A stretch of DNA of 64,000 bases from Bacteroidota bacterium. GTDB taxonomy: Bacteria > Bacteroidota > Bacteroidia > Flavobacteriales > Flavobacteriaceae. Each line of letters opens with the position of its first letter. Position 1 is the stretch's first letter. Made by a program: the position numbers and the translations under genes. The stretch spans positions 558,001 through 622,000 of the forward strand of contig JAIUNZ010000001.1 in the NCBI GenBank assembly GCA_020161455.1, in the 5' to 3' direction. The notes under the pieces were generated by a model. That model was not told where the DNA came from. It ran no database searches and saw only the letters and a program-made list of their open reading frames with translations. This document shows, in pieces, positions 7,888 through 16,407 of the stretch.

Positions 7888-8214
7888 ATGAGAGAACATT
7901 TAGCCCATTTTGATATTGCAGGCTTTACATATTATGAAGGTGTTTTGGCATTTTCAGAATTAGAAATAGGAACGCTTTTGCAACTAAAATTAGAAGAAGA
8001 TAACAAATTTGATGCTAGAGCAGTTGCACTATATTTTAAAAATTTCAAACTAGGATTTGTACCACGAAGCGAAAACCGCATTTTTTATAAATTTCTAAAA
8101 GTGGGTATTTCGGATTGTTTTGAAGTTAGAATTCAACGCATTGATAAAAAAGAACATCCAGAAAACCAAATTGGAGTTATCGTGCATTTAGTGAGAAAAG
8201 TAGCCCAAGAGTAA
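7888..8214 (+). CDS. HIRAN domain protein
   Basis: 108 aa, essentially a single HIRAN domain: HFDIAGFTYYEG, then LEEDNKFDARAVALYF and KLGFVPRSEN, which are the conserved blocks of this DNA-end-binding module (known from HLTF/Rad5 and from stand-alone bacterial proteins). It likely recognises 3' DNA ends or stalled forks. No catalytic domain is fused. Divergent from a WYL regulator with a shared palindrome, so expression is probably controlled by it. Confidence 0.85.
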   Translation: MREHLAHFDIAGFTYYEGVLAFSELEIGTLLQLKLEEDNKFDARAVALYFKNFKLGFVPRSENRIFYKFLKVGISDCFEVRIQRIDKKEHPENQIGVIVHLVRKVAQE

Positions 8215-8269
8215 TACTTTTGGCGATACTTTTTTTAGTTTTTGTTTGCATGGTGCAGGTATGTTTTTA

Positions 8270-8496
8270 TAATTTTTGCATGTACTCTTTTGTTTTCTAA
8301 TAAAACCGTGATTTATTTTTCTGTCAATGTATTACCTTCAATTTCTATTAAGACTGAATGGTTTTAATTCGGTTTTTCTTTCCGTAATTCGGCAGCAGGT
8401 TTATATAAAGGAGTAGCGTTAATTTCTCCTATCTTTTCCAAAATAGAAGCCACTAACGCTACAATTTTTTTCCGTTATCGTGTATGGTGGTTTCAT
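8270..8496 (-). pseudogene. Fic family protein, degraded N-terminal remnant
   Basis: Reading from ATG at 8494-8496 on the minus strand gives MKPPYTITEK; after a one-base shift in an A7 run the frame continues IVALVASILEKIGEINAT and PLYKPAAELRKEKPN, then, after a TAA, IEIEGNTLTEK and ITVLLENKRVHA with a further TAA where a Gln codon is expected. These pieces follow in order the N-terminal region of Bacteroidota Fic (AMPylating) proteins. The HPFxxGNGR catalytic core is absent. It therefore has at least one frameshift, stop codons and a large 3' deletion. It lies just outside the inferred island end. Confidence 0.7.
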
Positions 8497-8596
8497 CCGT
8501 TATTTATCAATTTTATTATACTGTCGGATGCAATCTCGTATACATGGTTTCATTTGTGATAGCATCATTGATAGCATCAAAAAAGAGAAGTGTAGT

Positions 8597-8614
8597 TACT
8601 TCCCGATACAGAAA
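8597..8614 (-). repeat. Distal attachment-site copy (att) of the mnmE island
   Basis: On the minus strand it reads TTCTGTATCGGGAAGTAA, i.e. FCIGK-stop, the last codons of an mnmE gene although no mnmE body precedes it. It matches the real mnmE end (21293-21310) at 15 of 18 positions in the same orientation. Best explained as the duplicated core of site-specific integration. Confidence 0.75.
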
Positions 8615-8695
8615 ATGACTTTTATTTATTTTAGTGGGTTTATAAGTTAATAGTATCCCAATTAGTAAATATAAATATGTTTTAAAAGACAATGT

Positions 8696-8902
8696 TTAAA
8701 TCCATTCTACAGGTATTGAGTTATAGAAAACCTTTTTTGATTTTTGATTTTCAAATTTAAAAACATATCTCACACCATTTGTGATAATCTCTTCTGATGT
8801 TGGTTTAATACCATGCTTAGTAGCAAGAGCTATTAAATCTTTTTTAAAATGCTCTTTTTCGTTTGGGATTACAATGGAGACAATAAATTCTATTTCATTC
8901 AT
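8696..8902 (-). CDS. Small hypothetical protein (68 aa)
   Basis: 68 aa, no signal peptide; alternating charged and hydrophobic residues (EIEFIVSIVIPNEKEHFKKDL) suggest a small alpha/beta fold. Last gene of the hsd operon, 23 bp after the P-loop gene, and the gene nearest the island end. Family not recognised. Position suggests an accessory of the restriction-like module, but this is only inference. Confidence 0.55.
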   Translation of the reverse strand: MNEIEFIVSIVIPNEKEHFKKDLIALATKHGIKPTSEEIITNGVRYVFKFENQKSKKVFYNSIPVEWI

Positions 8903-8925
8903 AATTAATTCTATTTTTTTAGAGT

Positions 8926-9384
8926 TTAAATAACTCCTAACATAATTTGATTTATTAAATCTAATAGGTGTAATGCAGATTGTTGATTTAAAATATTTCT
9001 ATCAAATGGTGGTTCTTCTCCTCTGTAATTCGTAACTTTTAGCAGTCTATAATTGTGAGTGTCCGCTAAAAATTTAATATGAGTAGAAACATCATTGTAT
9101 ACTCTACTTGCACAAATTATTATATCGCAATTGTGTTTCAATACATAATCATTTAACCTATCATGAAGATTATAACTCCAAAGATAATCTCCCATACTTT
9201 CAATACCGACTTTAAAACCATTGCATAAGAGTATATCTGATATCTCTCCACTAGGTAATGGAATTGAATACCTATGTGAAGGATTAATATAACGAATTAT
9301 TAATTCTTCTCTTAAGTTTTTTATTGTTCCTGATTTACCACAACCTTGTGCACCCCATAATTGGATAATAGTTTTTTGTTTCAT
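8926..9384 (-). CDS. Small P-loop NTPase downstream of hsdM
   Basis: 152 aa with an N-terminal Walker A GAQGCGKSG (about residues 11-19) after the strand TIIQLW, and a possible Walker B strand CDIIICAS (about 89-96). The size and layout resemble small nucleotide-kinase-like ATPases. It starts 18 bp after the hsdM stop and is probably in the same operon. It lacks any membrane segment. Function is unknown; it could be a regulatory ATPase or kinase for the adjacent methylase/nuclease genes. Confidence 0.65.
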   Translation of the reverse strand: MKQKTIIQLWGAQGCGKSGTIKNLREELIIRYINPSHRYSIPLPSGEISDILLCNGFKVGIESMGDYLWSYNLHDRLNDYVLKHNCDIIICASRVYNDVSTHIKFLADTHNYRLLKVTNYRGEEPPFDRNILNQQSALHLLDLINQIMLGVI

Positions 9385-9402
9385 TTTATTTTAATTAAAA
9401 TA

Positions 9403-10866
9403 TTATTTTGCTAGGCTCTTAACAACTTCTCTAAAACTGTTTAATGCACTCTCTAAACCATCGATTATTTCTTGTGCTAATATTTCAGGTTCAGGTAGAC
9501 TATCTAAATCAATAAAACTATCGTCTTTTAACCAAGTAATATCAAAATTTAATTTATCCCTTGAAATTATTTCGTCATATGTGAATCTTCTAAATCGACC
9601 ATTTAAGTTTTGCTCACTCCATGTCTCACTTGTGTTTTCTCTGTTATTAGATTTATAACATTCAACGAATGATTTTAAATGCTCAAATTGTAATGGAAAT
9701 TTTTTTAATGTATGATGAATATTAGTTCTGTAATCATAGAACCAAATTTCTTTCTTTTTTGATTTTTTCTTATCTAAAAACAGAACATTACATTTGACAC
9801 CATTAGCATAAAAAATTCCTGTAGGAAGTCTTAAAATGGTATGTAAATTTGTTTCTTCTAAAAGTTTTTTTCTGATAGTTTCACCTGCACCTCCTTCAAA
9901 CAAAACATTATCTGGAAGCACAATAGCAGTCCTGCCATTTTCTTCCAACATACTTATTATATGCTGAACAAAACATAATTGTTTGTTACTTGTAGTAGTC
10001 CAAAAATCTTTTCTTAGTATATATGACTCTTGTTTAGCTAATCTTTCATCATTAGTTATTGTATAGGTGCTACTTTTTCCAAACGGGGGATTTGCTAGTA
10101 CAATTTTTACTTTATTTTTCGGAAGTTCAAGTAAACTATCCTCAACTTTTATTTCGGGAGTTTCTTTCATGTCTCCAATGCCATGTAAGAATAAATTCAT
10201 TAAACATAATCTTGCTGTTGAGGGAACGATATCCCAACCAAGAAAAGTGTCAAATTGTAAAAATTTCTTTTCGTTTTCTTTTTGTAGTTGTTTAGAATAA
10301 TTATTATTCAAAAATTCGATTGCTCCAAGAAAAAAGCCACCAGTTCCACAGGTTGGGTCTGAAATTGTCTCTAAAGGTTTAGGTTCAATACATTCTACAA
10401 TAGCTTTTATAATTGAACGAGGTGTGAAATATTGACCAGCACCACTACTTTCAGCACTTTTTTGTAATAAACTCTCGTAGATATCTCCTTTAATATCCAC
10501 AGATTCGGAAACCCAATCATCTTCATCAAGAAGTTCTATTAGTTTCTTTAGCTTGTATGGATCATGTATTTTATTTTGAGCTCCATTAAATATATTACCC
10601 AACATTTTTCCTGAACGAGATAATGTATTCAGTGCATTAATATAATCCAATATTAAACCCTCTAACGGATGTTTTAGAAAAAATTGCCAATCACAATTTT
10701 CAGGTATTTTAAAATCTCTATTGTATGGAGGCTTTGAATATTCATCAGCCATTTTTAGAAATAACAAGTACGTTATCTGTTCTAAATAGTCTCCATAACT
10801 AACTCCGTCATCTCTCAATGTATCACAAAATGACCATATTTTAGCTACTAAGTTATTTGTTATCAT
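9403..10866 (-). CDS. hsdM: Type I restriction-modification methyltransferase subunit HsdM
   Basis: 487 aa N6-adenine DNA methyltransferase. An N-terminal helical HsdM region (about 5-140) is followed by SAM-binding motif I DPTCGTGGF (170-178) and catalytic motif IV NPPF (259-262), in the order of gamma-class type I methylases. The approach segment SSGAGQYFTPR is also typical. It works with HsdS, which gives sequence specificity. Its start overlaps the stop of the upstream HNH gene by 4 bp (ATGA), showing translational coupling. No hsdR is found in the island, so restriction, if any, must use another nuclease. Confidence 0.93.
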   Translation of the reverse strand: MITNNLVAKIWSFCDTLRDDGVSYGDYLEQITYLLFLKMADEYSKPPYNRDFKIPENCDWQFFLKHPLEGLILDYINALNTLSRSGKMLGNIFNGAQNKIHDPYKLKKLIELLDEDDWVSESVDIKGDIYESLLQKSAESSGAGQYFTPRSIIKAIVECIEPKPLETISDPTCGTGGFFLGAIEFLNNNYSKQLQKENEKKFLQFDTFLGWDIVPSTARLCLMNLFLHGIGDMKETPEIKVEDSLLELPKNKVKIVLANPPFGKSSTYTITNDERLAKQESYILRKDFWTTTSNKQLCFVQHIISMLEENGRTAIVLPDNVLFEGGAGETIRKKLLEETNLHTILRLPTGIFYANGVKCNVLFLDKKKSKKKEIWFYDYRTNIHHTLKKFPLQFEHLKSFVECYKSNNRENTSETWSEQNLNGRFRRFTYDEIISRDKLNFDITWLKDDSFIDLDSLPEPEILAQEIIDGLESALNSFREVVKSLAK

Positions 10867-11948
10867 GCTATCATTGAGTTAATTTGATTAAATAATATAT
10901 CATTCAACGATTTTTCTAAGAAATCATAGTATGCATACTTTATGTGGTACTCTATTCTTAATTTATTTGGGTTAAATCCTTTTTTAAAATCATTTATACG
11001 GCTTTTCAAACTTTCTATATTAGGAAATTTATTACAACCAAAAACCAGCTCATCGTTCCATTGTAAATAATTAACACTTAATAATTTGACGTATCTGCTT
11101 TCTATACTATAAATTTTATTCCATGTCTTTGTAGTATCATTATTAGGATTTATTGTAATTTTCCAAATACCATTTGTGTTTGCTAAATCTGTATTAGGGA
11201 ATAAGCTTCCAACTAAATCAAAACTAATACTTAAATCAATATAAGCGGATTTAAATGTATAAGGATAATAATATTGACTTCTACTATTGGCATTAAAAGC
11301 ATAAAATACATTTTTTGTTGTTTTAAACTTCGTATTACATTCAGAACAAGATGGAGTAATGTTTTTTAAATCTATCGATGAGATAGGAAACTCTGCTTTA
11401 TATGCAATATGGTCGTAATCCGACCTATATAAATCTTTATCCGAAATTTTATTTATTCCACAAAATGGACACATCTTTGAATCAGGGAGATTATTATAAA
11501 ATGCTTCATAGTGTTTATCAATTTCCCATGCATTTGGAGATTTAAGATAATTCCACATAGAGTCCATTAATTGATTAAAAACATCTGAATTGTTTAATAA
11601 AGTTTTGATGTTTGGACTTTGTATCTTTTTTACATCAGTAATTGAAATATCTTCAAAGTATTTATGAATATCTTGAGAGAAGATAATTAAATTATAAAAT
11701 TCGATTTTTTTATCGTTATCTAATTTTTTAAAAACATCAAAAAAAGCTTTAAATCTATTGTGTAGCTCTTTATTTTCTTTACCCTTTGGAGCTATTTTTC
11801 CGTTTGACAAGAAACTATCATGAAAAAAATTAATTGGAGCAAACTTTGCAGATTTAGTTACATTTTTTACTTTTCTAATAAAAAATAAAAAATGGAAGTT
11901 TAACTCTCTTAATTTCTGATGTTTTACAAATTGGTATTTATACAACAT
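10863..11948 (-). CDS. HNH endonuclease within the hsd operon
   Basis: 361 aa. A central HNH module is clear: CPFC (160-163), YDHIAYKAEFP with DH at 179-180, Asn196, and CSEC (201-204); the four Cys form the zinc site, DH and Asn the active centre. The N-terminal 150 residues are helical and may contact the ATPase. It overlaps the ATPase stop by one base (TAATG) and hsdM by 4 bp. An ATPase plus HNH protein side by side recalls Septu PtuA/PtuB and retron Ec78 effectors, though this HNH protein is not obviously PtuB. It is the only candidate nuclease in the operon. Confidence 0.8.
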   Translation of the reverse strand: MLYKYQFVKHQKLRELNFHFLFFIRKVKNVTKSAKFAPINFFHDSFLSNGKIAPKGKENKELHNRFKAFFDVFKKLDNDKKIEFYNLIIFSQDIHKYFEDISITDVKKIQSPNIKTLLNNSDVFNQLMDSMWNYLKSPNAWEIDKHYEAFYNNLPDSKMCPFCGINKISDKDLYRSDYDHIAYKAEFPISSIDLKNITPSCSECNTKFKTTKNVFYAFNANSRSQYYYPYTFKSAYIDLSISFDLVGSLFPNTDLANTNGIWKITINPNNDTTKTWNKIYSIESRYVKLLSVNYLQWNDELVFGCNKFPNIESLKSRINDFKKGFNPNKLRIEYHIKYAYYDFLEKSLNDILFNQINSMIA

Positions 11949-13510
11949 TAGCTTTTCTTATTTGAGTTTAAAAGAATAACTCTATTTCTTAATGAAGTTT
12001 TTTCTAATGAATCTCCAAAATTGTGAAGTTCTTCATTAATTTTTTCAGGATTATTCTCGTTTTGAAGTTCAATTATTTCATTTAGTGAATTTTCAGAAAT
12101 AGGTATGTGTATATCAAATGCCATATCTAATATGTTATCAAACGCAGCTCCATATGTTTCATTATTAGGGTTCTCAATTAATAAAGCATTATCCATTTTT
12201 TTGAATATAAATACATCTTCACTCTTACTGTCAGATACTACAAAAGGAGAGTGTGTTGTAATAAAGGCATCTTGTTTTCTTCCTCCCGTAATTTTTTCTA
12301 AAACATTAATAAAAGTTCTACGCCACATAGGATTAAAATGTGTTTCAGGCTCATCCAGTAGAAATAAACAGTTGTCTTGATTTATTATTAAAATTGTCCC
12401 AAAAACATTTAAAAACTGATGTTCACCATCACTAAATGATAAATAATCAATGGTCTGACCATTTTTTAACTGAAACTTTAATTCTGAATAAAATAGAACT
12501 TTATTAATATCAGAAACAACTGGCATTTTAGTTAATAGTTTCCTTTCCTTTCTTTCTTTTTTGATTTTTTCCCTTGTAGTTTTATCAACTATTAAATTAT
12601 TTAGTAACTCAAACTTATACAAGCAAGTATACAATTCTAAAGGATTCGAAAAGTTATCTCTAAATGCATTTCTTGTAGCTTCATCAAGAGTGTACTTTAA
12701 AGTATGTTTTTTATATTTTTCATCATATATATGAATGTCTGATAAATTAATTAGTTTTTGCTTCCATTCCTCTAGTTCTGTGGTAAGTACAACACCTCCT
12801 TTTGATCTATTCGGAGCATTAGGTTGTTTAGTTTGAATTGTAATCGTAAAACTATTTAAATCTTGTATGTTTAATTTATCTAATATTGTAGTAATTTCTG
12901 AAATCTCCTCTCTAAAAATTAAACTACTAATTGTAATGCCTAAATTGGTATTATAATTCATAAAATACAAATTAGGTTCATAATCGTTCCCTTGAACCTT
13001 TCCAAAAGCACGCTCGTAAGTATATTGAGCATATTCATCATAATATGAATCAAAAGGTATACTCAAAGTTTCATTTGCTCCTGAACTATAACCGATAATT
13101 TTTGTTGGTAAAAAATGATATAGGTTAATTTCATTTAGATTTACCGTGGTAACTTCATTATTATTATCTTTTTTAAAAATTTCTGCTTGAATCTTGTTAG
13201 GTTTGGTTTTAATTTTATCGCATTCAAAAATTACAAGATAAGTATGATTTGATTTAATAAACTCATATTCAATTCTAAATGCAAATGGAGAAAAAAGATT
13301 TTTATTCCTATTCTCATTTCTATATACATTTTCTAGAAAAAGAAAAATCTCAGCAATAATTTCTAAAACTTGAGATTTACCTGAACCATTTACTCCAACA
13401 AAACATGTAGTGTTAATTGAGTTACTCTTTTTTTTATCAAAGAACAAGTCAATTCCTTTCATTAGAGGCTTATAGTCTATATCATATACTTTTAATCTAC
13501 GTAGTTTCAT
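11948..13510 (-). CDS. AAA/ABC-type ATPase associated with restriction locus
   Basis: 520 aa. Walker A GVNGSGKS (39-46), an ABC-signature-like LSFSDGEHQ (357-365), Walker B CLFLLDEPETH (381-391) and an H-switch ITTHSPF (His420) define an OLD/SMC/ABC-class ATPase with a long helical insert between A and signature. Proteins of this sort sit in many type I restriction loci as R-linked or restriction system-associated AAA ATPases, and PtuA of Septu has the same architecture. The start overlaps the hsdS stop by 4 bp and its stop overlaps the HNH start, so the three products are made together. Probably forms a complex with the HNH protein. Confidence 0.85.
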   Translation of the reverse strand: MKLRRLKVYDIDYKPLMKGIDLFFDKKKSNSINTTCFVGVNGSGKSQVLEIIAEIFLFLENVYRNENRNKNLFSPFAFRIEYEFIKSNHTYLVIFECDKIKTKPNKIQAEIFKKDNNNEVTTVNLNEINLYHFLPTKIIGYSSGANETLSIPFDSYYDEYAQYTYERAFGKVQGNDYEPNLYFMNYNTNLGITISSLIFREEISEITTILDKLNIQDLNSFTITIQTKQPNAPNRSKGGVVLTTELEEWKQKLINLSDIHIYDEKYKKHTLKYTLDEATRNAFRDNFSNPLELYTCLYKFELLNNLIVDKTTREKIKKERKERKLLTKMPVVSDINKVLFYSELKFQLKNGQTIDYLSFSDGEHQFLNVFGTILIINQDNCLFLLDEPETHFNPMWRRTFINVLEKITGGRKQDAFITTHSPFVVSDSKSEDVFIFKKMDNALLIENPNNETYGAAFDNILDMAFDIHIPISENSLNEIIELQNENNPEKINEELHNFGDSLEKTSLRNRVILLNSNKKS

Positions 13511-15057
13511 GATATTTTAAATTTAATGCTCTTAGATTTTTTGTCATAAATCTTTGATATTTTACCATTTTTCATTAATGAATTAAATTCTTCTTCTAAA
13601 GCATCTATTGACATTCCGCTTTTTTGTATAATATCTTCGAAATAAAAGGAATTATTGTTAAAATTTAATGCTAAAATATTCAACAGATTTTTTCTCTCTC
13701 GTCTAACTGACCTTTTTATTTTATAGGTTTTAAGATGGTTAAATAGATATTTGTCATTTTCTGTTTTTAACTTTTCAACATAAGATTTTACAGAATTTGA
13801 TTTGTTATTTCCTATTATTAATTTTCCTTGGAAAGCTTCTTGAAGAATTTTTTCTTTTGAATTAACAATTTTCATCTTCTGTAAATGAAGTTCATTAGTT
13901 AGATTATTGGTGTCCTCAAGAATATTTTCAATTTGTATTACAATCTGGTTTTGTTCTTCAAAAGGAGGTATCGGTATTGGTATTGACTTAAACTTTTCCA
14001 TTGATAGCTCCAAAAAAGTAGTTCCACTTGCAATTTTATTTGCATACTCATTAATCGATTTCAAATAGTAATAAATATATGATGAATTGATTTTTTCATT
14101 AACCACAATAGCTTTAAATCCTTGATTAATAGTTAATTCATTTTTTGCGATTGCTACATAACCAATTGGAGCTCTTGTTGAGAATATAATTGTTTCCTTA
14201 GGTAATTTTTTAGTAGAACTATTATCTAAACCCAATTTTGTAATACTTTTTTTTCCTTTAGATATATATTTCTCTTTACTATTTGATAAATCAGATGGAG
14301 TTATCCAAGCTATTTCATCTCCCCAATATTCTTTTATTTCTGTTTTTGGGGTTCCACCATTATAAATTTTACCAATTTCATCTAGTGTTTTCCATTCCCA
14401 TTCGTTAGGTAGTTCATTCAAAAGATAGTCGTTTTGTAATAAACTACCTTTAAAAATATTATAAATACATTTTCTTAGATATAGTTCAGTTTTTATTAAA
14501 GATTTATTAATTTGATTTAAACTTTCATTTATATAACTTAAAACCTCTTCAATTTTTTCAACAATTAAATTTTGTTCTTCAATTGGAGCTAAAGGGAATG
14601 GAATTTGTCTAAATTTGGTAGTAGATAATTCTAAAAAGGTTGTTCCACTAGCTAAGTTTTCAGCAAGTTCTTTTATTGTTTTTAGATAATAGTAAACATA
14701 CTTTGGATTTACCAGCTCATTTGGCAATACTAAATTTTTAAAACCTTGATTCGTAGCTAATTCATTTTTTGTGATTGCAACATAGCCAATTGGAGCTCGA
14801 GAAGAAAACACAACCGAATTTGCAGGTAAAAGATGAGCGGACGAATATTCTAACCCAGCTTGTGAAATATTTCTGCTGCCTTTAGAAATGTATATTTCGT
14901 TATGGTCTGATAAATCAGCAGGGGTTATCCACGGGATTTCCCCATTCCAAAATTCAGGTTCTTTAGTCGATGGGGTACCACCACTAACTATGATACCAAT
15001 ATCATCTAAAGTAACCCATTCCCAATATTTTGGTATATTTTTAAGCTTAGAATTCAA
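13507..15057 (-). CDS. hsdS: Type I restriction specificity subunit HsdS
   Basis: 516 aa. Two target-recognition domains: about residues 7-190 (WEWVTLDDIG…GGTPSTKEPEFWNGEIPWITPADLS) and about 218-395 (WEWKTLDEIG…GGTPKTEIKEYWGDEIAWITPSDLS), each followed by a helical spacer (PIEEQNLIVEKIEEVL and PFEEQNQIVIQIENIL). The two domains are unusually alike, including a shared RAPIGYVAI block. A C-terminal extension (about 420-516) of basic and winged-helix-like sequence is not part of standard HsdS. First gene of the operon hsdS-ATPase-HNH-hsdM. Confidence 0.92.
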   Translation of the reverse strand: MNSKLKNIPKYWEWVTLDDIGIIVSGGTPSTKEPEFWNGEIPWITPADLSDHNEIYISKGSRNISQAGLEYSSAHLLPANSVVFSSRAPIGYVAITKNELATNQGFKNLVLPNELVNPKYVYYYLKTIKELAENLASGTTFLELSTTKFRQIPFPLAPIEEQNLIVEKIEEVLSYINESLNQINKSLIKTELYLRKCIYNIFKGSLLQNDYLLNELPNEWEWKTLDEIGKIYNGGTPKTEIKEYWGDEIAWITPSDLSNSKEKYISKGKKSITKLGLDNSSTKKLPKETIIFSTRAPIGYVAIAKNELTINQGFKAIVVNEKINSSYIYYYLKSINEYANKIASGTTFLELSMEKFKSIPIPIPPFEEQNQIVIQIENILEDTNNLTNELHLQKMKIVNSKEKILQEAFQGKLIIGNNKSNSVKSYVEKLKTENDKYLFNHLKTYKIKRSVRRERKNLLNILALNFNNNSFYFEDIIQKSGMSIDALEEEFNSLMKNGKISKIYDKKSKSIKFKIS

Positions 15058-15248
15058 TTTGTTTGAGAATTTAAATTAAAATTAATTTAACCACACAAAT
15101 TAAGTCTTTTTTAAGGGAATACAAAGTTTTTTGGTTAGAAATTCTGCCTTTACAAAATTATTTCGATCAGTTACTAATTTGAATTAATAAACTTATCATG
15201 ATTTTGTTTAATTAAATTATGAAATAGATTTTATTTGTAATAGTTATT

Positions 15249-15866
15249 TTATTTGTTTTTCAAGTACTTAGTTATCTCGAATGCCTTATCACTGCAATCA
15301 GCTAAATTATTTTTTACTTTGGTTTTTGCAACATTCCATTTATCAGTTACATCTCTTTGTGAAATCAACAATTCGATTTCAGTATTATTAATTTGGTCGG
15401 TAAGTTGTAAATAGTATTGTGTGAAGACTTCTTTTACAGGATAATCAAAATATTCTATTGGAAAACTACAGGATTTCAGTTGTTCAACATCCCATTCCTC
15501 GTTTGGTTTCCAATTGCTTCTTATTTCAGGATTTACTCCATCTCCTCCAAAAACTTTAGTATAATTCATATCATTACAAGTTAATTCATTACCATTTTTA
15601 AGTACTAATATCAGTTCTCCTCTTATTATAGCTTTTTCATATATGTTCTCTGTATTATTTTTAATTTTTCCTTTAAATATATAAGTTGCCACATATGGTT
15701 TGTTGTACTTATCAGAAGATGAACTTACTACAACAAAATCGCTAAAATTGTTTTTTGTGCAAATGAATTTATCAGTTCCATCATTGTTTTTTTCTTCTGA
15801 AACCTCTTTATTATTACATGATACACAAAGTAAAGTAAAAACTAAAATCACAAAATTTAATTTCAT
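15249..15866 (-). CDS. Hypothetical lipoprotein
   Basis: 205 aa with a lipoprotein signal (TLLCVSCNN, Cys17). The mature part is beta-rich, with a segment reading VVVSSSSDKYNKPYVATYIFKG that looks like an immunoglobulin-like or FxLYD-type extracytoplasmic domain, and a helical C-terminus. No named family is recognised. It lies 4 bp downstream of the lipocalin-like lipoprotein gene, so both form a small operon inside the island. Cargo function unknown. Confidence 0.65.
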   Translation of the reverse strand: MKLNFVILVFTLLCVSCNNKEVSEEKNNDGTDKFICTKNNFSDFVVVSSSSDKYNKPYVATYIFKGKIKNNTENIYEKAIIRGELILVLKNGNELTCNDMNYTKVFGGDGVNPEIRSNWKPNEEWDVEQLKSCSFPIEYFDYPVKEVFTQYYLQLTDQINNTEIELLISQRDVTDKWNVAKTKVKNNLADCSDKAFEITKYLKNK

Positions 15867-15870
15867 AGTA

Positions 15871-16305
15871 TTAGTTCTTTAAAAATTCTAAAAAGTGTTC
15901 ATCGCTACCATTATTATCTTCGTCCCAAGTATAGTTCAATTTTGTAATTGTAAATGAAACATTGTTTAATACTTCTGTTTGTGGTCCGTCATTTACATCA
16001 GTATAGTTAAGAGTTATTTTGTTGTCTGTAGTATTGTAAGCATAAGTTCCATTATCATTTCCCTCAATTTCACAATTTCCATTATTATTGTAATAATCTT
16101 TTCTTTCAAAAGTTCCATTACTATTAAATTTAATGTACCCTTGCTTATCACAAGAAGTTAATGATTGATTGTTATTATTATACTTCCAAGTTTCTAAATT
16201 CCATTTATTAATTAAACTAGGTTGAACATCATTCGAATTCTCGTTATCACTACTGCACGAAATTAAACTGAACATTAAAATCGCATTCAATAAATATTTT
16301 TTCAT
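15871..16305 (-). CDS. Lipocalin-like lipoprotein
   Basis: 144 aa from the ATG at 16303-16305, which directly precedes a lipoprotein signal (MFSLISCSS, Cys17 of this start); an upstream in-frame ATG at 16380 would bury the signal and is rejected. The mature domain has the pattern LINKWNLETWKY… GYIKFNSNGTFERKDYY… GTYAYNTTDNKITLNY of small Bacteroidota lipocalin-like lipoproteins. Likely exported and outer-membrane anchored. Divergent from the XRE regulator gene with an inverted repeat between them. Confidence 0.7.
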   Translation of the reverse strand: MKKYLLNAILMFSLISCSSDNENSNDVQPSLINKWNLETWKYNNNNQSLTSCDKQGYIKFNSNGTFERKDYYNNNGNCEIEGNDNGTYAYNTTDNKITLNYTDVNDGPQTEVLNNVSFTITKLNYTWDEDNNGSDEHFLEFLKN

Positions 16306-16345
16306 TTTTATTATATTTTTTACAAATATCAGAATTTTATCAAAT

Positions 16346-16363
16346 ACTCGCATATGTACGAGT
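16346..16363. promoter_or_regulatory. Inverted-repeat operator candidate
   Basis: ACTCG-catatgta-CGAGT (18 bp) lies between the divergent lipocalin-like and XRE regulator genes, 45 bp ahead of the regulator start. Spacing and symmetry suit a dimeric XRE-family repressor or restriction controller protein. Confidence 0.5.
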
Positions 16364-16407
16364 GAATATTTTTTAATCATTAACTCACTTTGTCCAAATG
16401 TAATTTT

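Larger units (their letters stand above)
8215..8695. other. Stretch without intact genes left of the island
   Basis: About 480 bp between HIRAN and the 68-aa gene. It holds the Fic remnant and the left copy of the attachment repeat (8597-8614). No intact gene is supported. Confidence 0.7.

Noticed and set aside
8497-8660. Minus-strand open frame reading …KSHFLYREVTTLLFFDAINDAI… through the left att copy
   Set aside because: It is open by chance: no ATG at a sensible place and the att sequence itself fits the MnmE tail in another frame.
11948-13510. HsdR hidden in the ATPase gene
   Set aside because: It has ABC/OLD-type motifs (GVNGSGKS, SDGEHQ, LLDEPE) and no DEAD-box helicase or nuclease motif typical of HsdR.
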